A stretch of 36,967 nt of DNA from Methylotenera sp. (GTDB taxonomy: Bacteria; Pseudomonadota; Gammaproteobacteria; Burkholderiales; Methylophilaceae). Below the pieces are notes generated by a model. The model made no database searches and had not been told where the DNA came from. It worked only from the letters and a program-made list of their open reading frames with translations. A program made the translations under genes and the position numbers. Position 1 is the first letter of the stretch. Every line of letters begins with the position of its first letter. The stretch lies in the NCBI RefSeq assembly GCF_029946165.1, contig NZ_JAQSDZ010000024.1:99825-136791 (forward strand), in the 5' to 3' direction. This document shows positions 27,549 through 36,875 of this stretch, in pieces.

Positions 27549-30359
27549 ATGACCGAAGAAGTAAGCAAATATAAACTTAACTTACCTGAAACCAGCTTTC
27601 CTATGCGGGGTGATTTAGCTAAACGCGAGCCAGCTTGGCTAAAGGAATGGCAAGATAAACAGCTATATCAAAGAATCCGTAAAGCGCGCAAAGGAGCTAA
27701 AAAATTCATTCTGCATGATGGCCCTCCGTATGCTAACGGGGATATACATATCGGTCATGCTGTTAACAAAATATTAAAAGATATCATTATCAAATCTAAA
27801 ACCATGAGTGGCTTTGATGCACCTTATGTGCCTGGTTGGGATTGTCATGGCTTGCCGATTGAATTGGTTGTAGAAAAAAATCACGGTAAAAATATAGACC
27901 CAGCTAAGTTTCGTGAATTGTGCCGTGAATATGCGGCAGAACAAGTGGCGCGCCAAAAGAAAGACTTTATTCGTTTAGGTGTGTTGGGCGATTGGGATAA
28001 TCCGTACTTAACCATGGATTTTAAAACCGAAGCGGATATCATGCGCGCGCTAGGCGATATTCAAAAAAATGGTTATTTATACCAAGGTAGCAAGCCCGTA
28101 CATTGGTGTGTGGATTGCGGTTCAGCATTGGCTGAAGCTGAAGTTGAATATGAAGATGTGAACTCACCTGCGATTGATGTGGGTTTTAAGGTGGTTGATA
28201 ACGCTGCATTAAGTAAAGCTTTTGGCGTAGAAGTGACTGGTGATGCTTATGCTGTGATTTGGACGACTACGCCTTGGACGCTACCTGCCAACCAAGCAGT
28301 GAGTGTGAATGCTGAGCTTGACTATAACTTACTGCAAACTGATAAAGGTTTAATTATCCTTGCGAAAGAGTTGGCTTTAGCTTGCGTCCTTAGATATGAC
28401 CTTACTGTTGATATTAGAGCCACCTGCAAAGGTGAAGCTCTAAAGGGCTTGCTATTACAACATCCATTCGATAATCGCCAAGTGCCAGTTATCTGTGGCG
28501 ACCACGTCACAACTGATGCAGGTACAGGCTTAGTTCATACTGCCGCAGCGCACGGAAATGATGACTGGTTGGTGATGAAAGCAAACTTCCCTAACGAAAA
28601 ACCACGCATTTTAATGGGCGGTGATGGTAAGTTCTTTAATAGCGAATTAGTTGAGTTTGAAGCTATTCGCGGCTTAGACAGAAAAGAAGCCAATAAGGTG
28701 ATTTTGGCCGCCATGACAGAAAGCGGTGCGTTGCTTGCAAGCGCGCGTTTGAATCACAGCTTTCCACATTGCTGGCGCCATAAAACACCATTAATGCAAT
28801 TGGCTACGCACCAATGGTTTATTGGTATGTATGCGCAAGATGCGGTTGGTATCAGCTTGCGTGAATATGCAAACAAAGCCGTCGATGCTACAGAGTTTTT
28901 CCCAGCTTGGGGTCGTGCGCGCTTAGAAGCAATGATTAAAAACCGCCCTGATTGGTGTGTATCGCGCCAACGTAACTGGGGTGTGCCTATGCCATTTTTT
29001 GTGCATAAAGAAACCGGTAATCCACATCCACAAACCGCAGAGTTGCTTGAAGCGGCTGCTTTGCTTGTTGAAGCGCGTGGCGTGGAAGCATGGTTTAGCT
29101 TAGATGGCGCAGCTTTCTTGGCAGAGCATGCAGCCTTAAATGCAGATGACTACAAAAAAGTCACTTATACCTTAGACGTATGGTTCGATTCTGGCGCCAC
29201 GCATGCGGCAGTGTTGAAGCGTCGCCCCGAATTGGCATTCCCCGCAGATTTGTATCTTGAAGGTTCAGATCAACATCGTGGCTGGTTTCAAAGCTCATTA
29301 CTAACGGGCTGTGCGATTGATGGCCGTGCGCCTTACAACGCCTTGCTAACCCACGGTTTTGTTGTGGATGGCGCTGGTCACAAAATGAGTAAATCCAAAG
29401 GCAACGTGGTTGCGCCGCAAAAAGTAATGGATACCTACGGTGCGGATATTCTGCGCTTATGGACTGCTTCTACCGACTACTCTGGCGAGCTCACAATCTC
29501 GGATGAAATCTTAAAACGCGTCGCGGAAAGTTATCGCCGTATTCGTAATACTATGAAGTTTCTATTGGCGAATATCGCGGATTTTGATGCAAGTAAAGAC
29601 TTGCTATCAGTCAGTGAGTGGTCAGAGATTGACCGTTATGCATTGCATTTAACGCAAAACCTGCAAACAGAAGTGCTTGCTGATTATGACCGTTACGAGT
29701 TTCATTTGGCTGTGCAAAAATTCGTGAGCTTTTGCTCAGAAGATTTGGGCGGTTTTTACTTAGATATTCTTAAAGATAGGCTCTACACTGCTGGTGAGAA
29801 CTCACCTGCGCGCCGCGCGGCACAAAGCGCTTTGCATGAAATTACACATTGCATGATGCGCTTAATGGCACCAATTTTGAGCTTTACTGCGAATGAGATT
29901 TGGCAAACTTTAGGTCTTGATGCTGATAGAACAGTATTTGAGGATACTTGGTATGAATTGCCTGAACATGGTTTAACTGCAGAGCGCATTAGCGCGTGGG
30001 AAGCTGTTATTACTACGCGTGGTCAAGCTGCAAAAGACATTGAAATTCTACGTGCAGCGGGTCAAGTTGGCTCTTCCTTGCAGGCCGAGTTAGCGCTTTA
30101 TTTGCCTGAGGTCACTTTTGATGCTCTAGATAGTTTAGGGGATGATTTACGTTTTGCGATGATTACCTCTATTGCAAAAGTTTACAAAGTGGCGAGTGAT
30201 GCTGAGCAGAAAATTTTAGTGAACCCGAGCGCTCACAAAAAATGCGACCGTTGCTGGCACTACCGTGCAGACGTCGGTGCAGACGCTGAACATCCACACA
30301 TTTGCGGCCGTTGTGTAAGCAATTTGTTTGGTAAAGGCGAGGCGCGTAAATATGCTTAA
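27549..30359 (+). CDS. ileS: Isoleucyl-tRNA synthetase
   Basis: Charges tRNA-Ile and edits mischarged valine. Class I signatures are HIGH (67-70) and KMSKS (612-616). The CP1 editing domain includes [15 protein letters not shown]. The C-terminal zinc finger has CDRCW and CGRC near residues 905-930, typical of the bacterial form. At 936 residues the length is normal. The ATG at 27549 is preferred to an in-frame TTG at 27531, as it gives [20 protein letters not shown], a standard start. It has only a weak AGAG upstream. It lies in the murJ-ribF-ileS-lspA order. Confidence 0.97.
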   Translation: MTEEVSKYKLNLPETSFPMRGDLAKREPAWLKEWQDKQLYQRIRKARKGAKKFILHDGPPYANGDIHIGHAVNKILKDIIIKSKTMSGFDAPYVPGWDCHGLPIELVVEKNHGKNIDPAKFRELCREYAAEQVARQKKDFIRLGVLGDWDNPYLTMDFKTEADIMRALGDIQKNGYLYQGSKPVHWCVDCGSALAEAEVEYEDVNSPAIDVGFKVVDNAALSKAFGVEVTGDAYAVIWTTTPWTLPANQAVSVNAELDYNLLQTDKGLIILAKELALACVLRYDLTVDIRATCKGEALKGLLLQHPFDNRQVPVICGDHVTTDAGTGLVHTAAAHGNDDWLVMKANFPNEKPRILMGGDGKFFNSELVEFEAIRGLDRKEANKVILAAMTESGALLASARLNHSFPHCWRHKTPLMQLATHQWFIGMYAQDAVGISLREYANKAVDATEFFPAWGRARLEAMIKNRPDWCVSRQRNWGVPMPFFVHKETGNPHPQTAELLEAAALLVEARGVEAWFSLDGAAFLAEHAALNADDYKKVTYTLDVWFDSGATHAAVLKRRPELAFPADLYLEGSDQHRGWFQSSLLTGCAIDGRAPYNALLTHGFVVDGAGHKMSKSKGNVVAPQKVMDTYGADILRLWTASTDYSGELTISDEILKRVAESYRRIRNTMKFLLANIADFDASKDLLSVSEWSEIDRYALHLTQNLQTEVLADYDRYEFHLAVQKFVSFCSEDLGGFYLDILKDRLYTAGENSPARRAAQSALHEITHCMMRLMAPILSFTANEIWQTLGLDADRTVFEDTWYELPEHGLTAERISAWEAVITTRGQAAKDIEILRAAGQVGSSLQAELALYLPEVTFDALDSLGDDLRFAMITSIAKVYKVASDAEQKILVNPSAHKKCDRCWHYRADVGADAEHPHICGRCVSNLFGKGEARKYA

Positions 30360-30376
30360 AAGCCACTCTCACCCAT

Positions 30377-30404
30377 CGTCATTCCAGCGTAGGCAGGAAT
30401 TCAG
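30377..30404 (-). repeat. ATTCC/GGAAT palindromic repeat, copy B
   Basis: Reads CGTCATTCC, AGCGTAGGCA, GGAATTCAG on the plus strand, the opposite orientation to copies A and C. The stem is imperfect (A/A mismatch). With copy C it makes an inverted pair about 110 bases long between ileS and lspA, like a REPIN doublet. Confidence 0.7.
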
Positions 30405-30456
30405 TCAAGTAAAGAGTAATGGAATGTTCGAAAATAATACGACTTTGGTAAGCAGG

Positions 30457-30489
30457 CTAGATTCCCGCCTACGCGGGAATGACGGGATT
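30457..30489 (+). repeat. ATTCC/GGAAT palindromic repeat, copy C
   Basis: CTAG, stem ATTCCCGC, loop CTAC, GCGGGAAT, then GACGGGATT. The 8-base stem is perfect. Its right flank GACGGGATT ends five bases before the lspA ATG, so the repeat provides the only Shine-Dalgarno-like sequence (GGGA) for that gene. Confidence 0.75.
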
Positions 30490-30494
30490 TAACG

Positions 30495-30959
30495 ATGGGA
30501 TCTCTTTATAAATGGTTCAGTATTAGTGCGGTTGTTGTTGCGCTTGATTTATACACCAAGCATTTAATTCAAGGTGCGTTTGCTTACGGCGAAATGCTCA
30601 CGCTTACGAGCTATTTTGATTTAGTGCATTATCACAATGAAGGCTCGGCTTTTGGCTTTTTGCATGATGCTGGGGGTATTCAGCGTTGGTTTTTTGCTGG
30701 CGTTTCAGTAGTAGCAATTATTGTGATTAGCTATCTTATTCGTAAGCACCGTACTGAAAAGCTTTTTTGTGTCGGTTTAGCCTTGGTTTTGGGTGGGGCA
30801 ATTGGTAATTTGTATGACCGCGTGACACTAGGTTATGTGATAGATTTTCTTAACTTCCATTATCAGCAAATGTATTGGCCAGCATTTAATGTGGCGGATA
30901 GCGCGATTTGCGTTGGGGTAGCTTTGTTGTTGCTGGATAGTTTTAAAAAGCCAAACTAA
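30495..30959 (+). CDS. lspA: Lipoprotein signal peptidase (signal peptidase II)
   Basis: An inner-membrane aspartic protease that cleaves signal peptides of diacylglyceryl-prolipoproteins. It has four predicted membrane spans in 154 residues. The motifs are complete: ALDLYTK, YHNEGSAFGF, GAIGNLYDRVTLGYVIDF with catalytic D117, and FNVADSAI with catalytic D135. It follows ileS after 135 bases, and that gap is filled by a pair of palindromic repeats. In many betaproteobacteria ispH and a peptidyl-prolyl isomerase follow lspA; here a DUF1905 gene follows instead. Confidence 0.95.
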   Translation: MGSLYKWFSISAVVVALDLYTKHLIQGAFAYGEMLTLTSYFDLVHYHNEGSAFGFLHDAGGIQRWFFAGVSVVAIIVISYLIRKHRTEKLFCVGLALVLGGAIGNLYDRVTLGYVIDFLNFHYQQMYWPAFNVADSAICVGVALLLLDSFKKPN

Positions 30960-31015
30960 ATATACGCTGAATAAAAATTGTGACTTTACATGGCAAAGGT
31001 GAATAGCTCTTTATC

Positions 31016-31327
31016 ATGATTGATATAAATTTCACGTTTATTGGTAAGTGTTGGGTATGGCAGGGTAAGGGTACGTGGCATTTCATCACTCTGCCGCAGG
31101 ATAAATCCGAAGAAATAAAATTCTTTAGCGATAATCACTTTGGTAAAAGGCGCGGCTGGGGTTCGGTTCGCGTATCCGCTAACATCGGTGGCACCACTTG
31201 GGAGACTTCGATTTTTCCATCAAACAACTTAGATGCTTATATCTTACCTATAAAAGCTGAAGTACGTAAAAAGCAGAAAATAATGGCAGGTGATGATGTG
31301 CAAGTGGTATTGCAAATTAGCATCTAA
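31016..31327 (+). CDS. DUF1905-family protein
   Basis: A 103-residue cytoplasmic protein of unknown function that resembles the DUF1905 family by its pattern: GTWHFITLP, RGWGSVRVSANIGGTTWETSIFP, YILPIKAEVRKKQKIMAGDDVQVVLQI. The predicted fold is a small beta-barrel; the family may bind a nucleic acid or small ligand, but I know of no proven role. The ATG has no strong Shine-Dalgarno. It is 56 bases after lspA and might be read from the same transcript. Its stop faces the convergent c-di-GMP gene. Confidence 0.8.
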   Translation: MIDINFTFIGKCWVWQGKGTWHFITLPQDKSEEIKFFSDNHFGKRRGWGSVRVSANIGGTTWETSIFPSNNLDAYILPIKAEVRKKQKIMAGDDVQVVLQISI

Positions 31328-31335
31328 CGGGGGTA

Positions 31336-31361
31336 ATTTATTGTTTTCGGCTACAATAAAT
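31336..31361. terminator. Inverted repeat between convergent genes
   Basis: ATTTATTGT, an 8-base loop, ACAATAAAT: a perfect 9-base AT-rich stem in the 40 bases between the DUF1905 stop and the REC-PAS-GGDEF-EAL stop. There is no T-run, so it may act as a weak bidirectional terminator. Confidence 0.35.
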
Positions 31362-31367
31362 GACTGC

Positions 31368-33506
31368 TCACTTAGTAGACCAAGTTGCAATTTCAGCTGC
31401 GGGCAATGGTATTGAATAAAAATAGCCTTGAACGACTTTACAGCCGCTAGCTTTAACAATATCTGCTTGAGATTGGTTTTCAATTCCTTCGGAGACAATG
31501 TCTAAGCCAAGCGCATCTGCCAATGCAACAATAGCCTTAACAATCACACGATCCTCTTCGCAGTTTTGTAAGCCAGAGATAAAAGCACGGTCAATTTTCA
31601 CCTCATCTACCGCCCAGCGTTTTAAATAGATGAGCGATGAATGCCCCATACCAAAGTCATCTAAAGAGATGTTGAAGCCAGCCTCTTTAATAAAACTCAT
31701 ATTTTTCTTTACGATATCTATGTCATCTAGCAAAGCATGTTCGGTAATTTCAATGCATAGCATATTCGTTGGAATTTGATATTTAACAGGTAAGGTTTTT
31801 AGTGCTTGGATGAGGTTTTCTGACCGTAAATGGCGTGCGGATATGTTAGTGGACACGCGAGGGACTTGATATCCTTGATCTAGCCATATGCGAATTTGCT
31901 GGCAAACAGCCTCTAGCACCCAATCACCAATTTGGTTAATTAACGATGATTGTTCGGCAATTTTGATGAACTCTAACGGCGAAATTAAACCACGCTCAGG
32001 ATGCTGCCATCTTAATAATGCCTCTATACCAACGACATTTTGATTGGTATTTTCTACCTGTGGTTGATACTCTAAAAAGAGTTGGTTTTCTTTTAAGGCA
32101 TGGCGAATGCCGTTTTCCATATCCAGCCATTGGTGAGCAATGAAATTCAAATCGGTGGTGTAAAACTCAAAACAATTACGGCCATTCTGTTTGGCTCTGT
32201 ACATGGCGAGATCAGCAAAGACCAGAAGAGACTGCGGATCCACGGTGTCATCTGGGTAAACACTCACACCTACACTTATGGTGGTGTAAACACGTTGCTG
32301 ATACAGATCAAACGGCGTTGTAAACTTAGCAATAATGTCGCGTACCAAGCGGTGTCCATCTTGCGGCGATGCTTCTTCCATAATCATCACAAACTCATCA
32401 CCACCCAACCTGCAAAGGGTGTCATAAGAACGTATGCACTCTGAAATGCGTTTGGTTGCCATAATCAGCAGTAGGTCACCAGCTTCGTGCCCTAGCGTGT
32501 CATTAACTAATTTAAAATGGTCTAAATCAAAGTAAAGCAGTAGGACTTGGCTATTAATGCGGTTAGCTTTTGCAATTGCATGATTAAGTCTTTGCTTAAA
32601 TAAGCCGCGGTTTGGTAAACCCGTTAATTCATCATGAGAGGCTAAAAACTCTACGCGGCGATTGAGGGCTATCATTTCACTTACGTCGCGCCCAACGCCG
32701 CGGTAGCCTATAAAACCTATATCTTCATCAAATATAGGTTTGCCTGACACGCGTAGGTAAACTAGTTTGCCAGATGCATCAATAAAATGTACAACGTAAT
32801 CAGAAAAGTGTTTATGAGATTGTAGTGTTTCTAGCATTTCACTAGGTATATGACTATGGCAGGTTTTCGCTAAATCTTCTAGGCTGTAAAACTCAAGCCC
32901 AGCAGGACTTCCCGCTAAAGCTTGAATTCTTAAATTAGCATCAGATTCCCAAAACCAGTCGGCGGAGGCTTCGGCAAAGTCTCTGAAACGAGCTTCGCTA
33001 GCAATTAATTTTTGCTTCTCTTCATTCAGTTCAATGAGTTTTTTGTCCAGCTTCATACGCATGATATCGGCGTGCTGTTTGTCTAGCCGTAATGGCCCGA
33101 AATGCGTTTTTCCGTTACTTTCTTGTGGGCTGCCTTGGTAGTTCGCATTAATGATTTTAGCAATAACAGGGAGGAAATCTTCCATCATCATGGGTTTAAC
33201 CAAAAATTTGGTTGCCCCTAAAGACATCGCGAAACGCTCATCTTGTGCTGAGGTATAAGTTGCGGTGTAGAAAATGAATGGGATATTCTGTAAATATGGG
33301 TTTTGTTTAACCTCACGACATAAACCATAACCGTCCATTTCAGGCATTAGAATGTCAGAAACGATTAAATCGACAGCATTGGTTTTTAAGTAAACCAATG
33401 CCTTGAAACCATTATCAAAGCTTATCACTTCATAACCGTTGCTACTGAGCACTACCTCTAGTAAGTGCCTTGAATTCTCGTCATCTTCAGCGATTAATAT
33501 TTTCAT
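31368..33506 (-). CDS. REC-PAS-GGDEF-EAL c-di-GMP turnover protein
   Basis: Domain order in 712 residues: receiver (1-120, phosphoacceptor D51 in IVSDILMPEMDG), short helix, PAS (about 170-285), GGDEF (290-455) and EAL (470-705). The GGDEF site is intact (FDLDHFK, then RLGGDEF at 366-372). The EAL site also looks complete: EALLRW (495-500), STNIS, CIEITE, LDDFGMGHSS, VKIDRAF, SEGIE and QGYFYS. Both synthesis and breakdown of c-di-GMP are therefore possible, with phosphorylation or the PAS ligand setting the balance. It is the last gene of the minus-strand operon, 25 bases after the single-domain receiver, so it is the likely output of the histidine kinase. Confidence 0.92.
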   Translation of the reverse strand: MKILIAEDDENSRHLLEVVLSSNGYEVISFDNGFKALVYLKTNAVDLIVSDILMPEMDGYGLCREVKQNPYLQNIPFIFYTATYTSAQDERFAMSLGATKFLVKPMMMEDFLPVIAKIINANYQGSPQESNGKTHFGPLRLDKQHADIMRMKLDKKLIELNEEKQKLIASEARFRDFAEASADWFWESDANLRIQALAGSPAGLEFYSLEDLAKTCHSHIPSEMLETLQSHKHFSDYVVHFIDASGKLVYLRVSGKPIFDEDIGFIGYRGVGRDVSEMIALNRRVEFLASHDELTGLPNRGLFKQRLNHAIAKANRINSQVLLLYFDLDHFKLVNDTLGHEAGDLLLIMATKRISECIRSYDTLCRLGGDEFVMIMEEASPQDGHRLVRDIIAKFTTPFDLYQQRVYTTISVGVSVYPDDTVDPQSLLVFADLAMYRAKQNGRNCFEFYTTDLNFIAHQWLDMENGIRHALKENQLFLEYQPQVENTNQNVVGIEALLRWQHPERGLISPLEFIKIAEQSSLINQIGDWVLEAVCQQIRIWLDQGYQVPRVSTNISARHLRSENLIQALKTLPVKYQIPTNMLCIEITEHALLDDIDIVKKNMSFIKEAGFNISLDDFGMGHSSLIYLKRWAVDEVKIDRAFISGLQNCEEDRVIVKAIVALADALGLDIVSEGIENQSQADIVKASGCKVVQGYFYSIPLPAAEIATWSTK

Positions 33507-33531
33507 TAATATTCTCTTGAGCTATTTTCGC

Positions 33532-33897
33532 TTATTTGGCTATCGCTTTTTGTATCTGACCAATGACCAGTATTGGATCTATTGGTTTTTCAATATAAGC
33601 CGTACATCCTGCCGCAAGTAACTTTTCTTTATCGCCAGACATGGCGTAGGAAGTCATAGCAATGATTGGAATATCCTTGCCTACCGGATGCGCGCGGATT
33701 CGTTTTAATACTTCCAGTCCATTAATATCAGGTAGTTGTATATCTAAAATAACAAAGTCAGGCGGCATTGTCAGTGCTTGTTGCACGCCCTCTAAGCCTG
33801 TCATAGCAAACCGCGTGTTGTAGTCAGATTGTTCAAGAATAAAGCGTATTAACTCCAAGTTATTTTCGTTGTCTTCTATTATTAATGCCGTTGTCAT
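33532..33897 (-). CDS. Single-domain response regulator (DivK/CheY-like)
   Basis: A 121-residue receiver without an output domain. The acidic pocket is IIEDNENN, the phosphoacceptor is D52 in VILDIQLPDING, the Thr/Ser is in AMTSYAM, and the Lys is in YIEKPID. Its ATG overlaps the kinase stop as ATGA, so translation of the two is tightly coupled. Such receivers commonly carry phosphate from a kinase to a partner or modulate it allosterically. Its position between the kinase and the REC-PAS-GGDEF-EAL gene suggests it competes for, or relays, phosphate within this system. Confidence 0.92.
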   Translation of the reverse strand: MTTALIIEDNENNLELIRFILEQSDYNTRFAMTGLEGVQQALTMPPDFVILDIQLPDINGLEVLKRIRAHPVGKDIPIIAMTSYAMSGDKEKLLAAGCTAYIEKPIDPILVIGQIQKAIAK

Positions 33898-36875
33898 AAA
33901 TTTGAATTCTCTAAAATTGACTGATTATTAATTAATGCGTGCTCGGATAATTTTATCGGTACTTTGATAGTAAACGTGCTGCCAACACCCACTTGGCTTT
34001 CCACTTCAATGCTACCGCCCAGTAATTGCGTTAAAATTTTACGCGTTAAATATAGACCCAAACCAGTGCCCAGTGTTTTTATTTTTAAATGTGATTCGGC
34101 TCGTTCAAATGGCTTAAACAACTGTTCTATTCCTGATTGGCTAATGCCAATTCCTGTGTCCTGAGTGGTGATGATTAAATCTTCATTAAATATGCTTGCT
34201 TTAACAATTACTGTGCCCGCTTCGGTATATTTAACAGCATTGCTCACGACATTTAAAATTGCTTGATAAAGTCTTTTACGGTCTGTTTCAAGAGAGATGT
34301 CTTCACTACAGTCAATGTGTAAATTTAAATGCTTACCTTCCGCAATATGATGTATGACATTCTCTACTTCATTAAACATTGGTTTTAAAGCAAACGACTC
34401 TGAATGTGTTTCTAAAAATCCCGCTTCTATTTTTGAGATGTCAATCACATCAGAAATGAGTGATAGTAAATGTTTGGCAGAATGATAAGCACGGCCAAGT
34501 TGATCTTTTTGTTTGATGTTAAGGTCGCCAGACATGCCTTGCAGAACAACGCCTAAAAAACCGATAATTGAATTGAGCGGTGTTCTTAGTTCATGAGACA
34601 TTGAGGCAACAAACATTGATTTGATACGATCTGCAGATTCAGCACTTTCACGTGCTTTAATCAATGACGCTTGTAATACTTTTTTCTGTGTAATATCTTG
34701 GCCGATTGCAATCATTTTGCCTGCGTCTCTACCACCAATTTTACCTGCCTTAACGATAGAGCATTCAAACTCTATTTTCCTGCCATCAGCACATTTGAAA
34801 ATCAACTCTACGTTGCGGAAAGCCTCACCTCTTTTTGCGCCCATGCCGATAGCAATCGTCTTTTTGAATGATTCTTTTACAACAAAAATATCAATAAAAT
34901 TCTTACCTATGGCTTCATCGCGGCTAAACCCAGTAACGCTTTCGGCTTCTGGATTAAATTCAATAATCTCCCCATTCATTTTGATAGTAAGTATAGGAAT
35001 AGGTGCGTATTTGATGACGGAGGTAAGGCGCTGTTCACTTTCTTGTAAGGAAAGCGTTCGCGCCTCTACCATTACTTCTAATTCCTCACTATGTTGCAGA
35101 AGGGCTTGTTCAGCGTTATGACGTCTATCCGATTCAATAGCGAGGCGCACTGCGTCACAAACAGAGCCAACAAAGCCTTGTTCGTCTAAGGTCCATTCTC
35201 GTGGGCCATGGGTATGCTCACAGCAAACCGCGCCTATCATATTGCCATTTAGCCAAATAGAGCCATCAAGAATGGCACCAATACTATTTTCTTGCACATA
35301 GTCTTCTCTAAACTCCACCGTGGATGGATGTTGCATGACATCAGCAACTGCCAACACTCTATTTTGAGATATAAACTCAAAGTACACGGGTAATTCATGC
35401 GCTAATAATGGGCTCTCCGTAATGTGAATATTATTGGTTTTTAAGAACAAATCCGCACACTCCAGCATTTGATGGCTAGAATCAAACAGCCAAATGCTTA
35501 CTCTTTCAACATTGAGTGTTTCAGCAGAAACTTGGGTAATTTCTTTGAAAATCTCATTAGTAGTTTTTTGTTCTTGAGTTTGTGTCTGGCTTAAAATCTG
35601 AATAGCTTTTTGTTGCTTGAACAAGCGTAGCGTTTGTTCTTTGGCAATTTTCTCAGCGACTTGTCGTGTTCTAATTTGGCCGTCAAGCTGTTCAAAAAGA
35701 CTGTGATTTTCTTCATTACGCCTAATGCTACCTAATTTGTAACCACCAAATAACATGATTAACATCAGTGTTGCGACCAATATGCCTAATAAGATTCTAT
35801 CTTGATGGCTTACCCATTGCTCTGAAGTGATAAGTGTGCCGAGTATGATTAAAATAAAGCATAACAAAGTTAGAATGCGCGGTGATAAGCCGCGGCTAAC
35901 CTTAGATATATGCTCTAGCGTATCACCCTCTTCTGCGGAAAATTTTGTAATCTTTTGGTGGACATTGCTTTGCATTTTGCTATCCCAAACAAAAACTCGG
36001 ATAAGCGCAAATAGCATAAGAAATAATACAAGTGTGATGATCCATACTCGATTTAAGGAGATCCAGCTTTGTTCGAAAGCATTTTGTTCTAACCAGCGAT
36101 CATGTATGGTCTGCCTTTCGCTTTTGGTAATTGATTTCATGCCCTTTTGAATAATGCTAAATAACATCGGCATGTCTTTTCTAACGGCGAGGCTCATTTC
36201 GTATTTGAATTCAGATTTACCTGCGACTTTAATATTAATCAGCCCTTGCGTTTGTAGGCACCAACTAGCCACGGGCAAATCGGTCAACATAGCAAAGCTT
36301 TCATGAAAAGCAACATGTTGTAAACCTTGGCAGGTGTTATTCACCAAATCTAAGTTTACTTGCGGATAATTTTCTTGTAAGAATTCGTGACTTGCATATC
36401 CATTAACCACGCTTAATTTCAAATTATTGAGTTGCGATAAAGTTAGGTCTTTTGGAGCATCGGTGCGTGCAACAATATTTAAAGGAAAGCTGAGTAAAGT
36501 GGGACCGAAGTTCCAAATTGAACGGCGATCTTGCGTATTAGCTAACAAAGAGATTACATCTTCACGCGCAATTTGCCCTTTGCTAAGAGCATCTTGTTTA
36601 GAGGGAACAACATGTTTGAATTTGTAATTTAATTTTGATTCTAGCAGTTTAATGTAATCAGGCATGAAGCCTTGTAATAAGCCATTGTCAGCATTGAAAG
36701 AGATAGGAGGATAGTCATCCCACATGGTTAGAGAGAGGTTAGGGTGCGCATTTAACCAAGCGCGCTCCTCAACAGAGAGCAAACTCCCTGCAGCTTGGCT
36801 GGTTTGTCCTAATAGCGATATCCATATTGCTATGATGCAGAGTATGCCATGCTTAAAGAAACTGCTCTTGACCAA
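33894..36875 (-). CDS. Membrane histidine kinase with periplasmic solute-binding sensor, GAF and PAS domains
   Basis: Numbered from the chosen TTG (993 residues): signal peptide (1-30, KSSFFKHGILCIIAIWISLL, cleavage near QAA-G); periplasmic solute-binding (SBP_bac_3-like, BvgS-type) domain 32-265; membrane spans near 276-298, 333-350 and 360-377; coiled coil; GAF (about 430-575); coiled coil; PAS (about 615-730); HisKA with H761 in SMSHELRTPLN; and HATPase with NVVSNAVKYT, DTGIGIS, FKPFERAE and GTGLGLYLT. It has no receiver of its own. No ATG precedes the signal peptide; TTG at 36873-36875 has AGGGGA just upstream. A TTG at 36953 would add 26 residues and spoil the signal peptide. Probably senses a small ligand in the periplasm. 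The ligand is unknown. Confidence 0.9.
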   Translation of the reverse strand: MVKSSFFKHGILCIIAIWISLLGQTSQAAGSLLSVEERAWLNAHPNLSLTMWDDYPPISFNADNGLLQGFMPDYIKLLESKLNYKFKHVVPSKQDALSKGQIAREDVISLLANTQDRRSIWNFGPTLLSFPLNIVARTDAPKDLTLSQLNNLKLSVVNGYASHEFLQENYPQVNLDLVNNTCQGLQHVAFHESFAMLTDLPVASWCLQTQGLINIKVAGKSEFKYEMSLAVRKDMPMLFSIIQKGMKSITKSERQTIHDRWLEQNAFEQSWISLNRVWIITLVLFLMLFALIRVFVWDSKMQSNVHQKITKFSAEEGDTLEHISKVSRGLSPRILTLLCFILIILGTLITSEQWVSHQDRILLGILVATLMLIMLFGGYKLGSIRRNEENHSLFEQLDGQIRTRQVAEKIAKEQTLRLFKQQKAIQILSQTQTQEQKTTNEIFKEITQVSAETLNVERVSIWLFDSSHQMLECADLFLKTNNIHITESPLLAHELPVYFEFISQNRVLAVADVMQHPSTVEFREDYVQENSIGAILDGSIWLNGNMIGAVCCEHTHGPREWTLDEQGFVGSVCDAVRLAIESDRRHNAEQALLQHSEELEVMVEARTLSLQESEQRLTSVIKYAPIPILTIKMNGEIIEFNPEAESVTGFSRDEAIGKNFIDIFVVKESFKKTIAIGMGAKRGEAFRNVELIFKCADGRKIEFECSIVKAGKIGGRDAGKMIAIGQDITQKKVLQASLIKARESAESADRIKSMFVASMSHELRTPLNSIIGFLGVVLQGMSGDLNIKQKDQLGRAYHSAKHLLSLISDVIDISKIEAGFLETHSESFALKPMFNEVENVIHHIAEGKHLNLHIDCSEDISLETDRKRLYQAILNVVSNAVKYTEAGTVIVKASIFNEDLIITTQDTGIGISQSGIEQLFKPFERAESHLKIKTLGTGLGLYLTRKILTQLLGGSIEVESQVGVGSTFTIKVPIKLSEHALINNQSILENSNL

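Noticed and set aside
31016-31327. DUF1905 gene as ispH or another usual lspA neighbour
   Set aside because: It has no iron-sulfur cysteines and is far too short; its motifs fit DUF1905.
34621-35121. A 166-residue plus-strand reading frame opposite the sensor kinase
   Set aside because: It is antisense to the PAS/HisKA region of a clear gene, has low-complexity Ile/Ser/Pro content and no ribosome-binding site.
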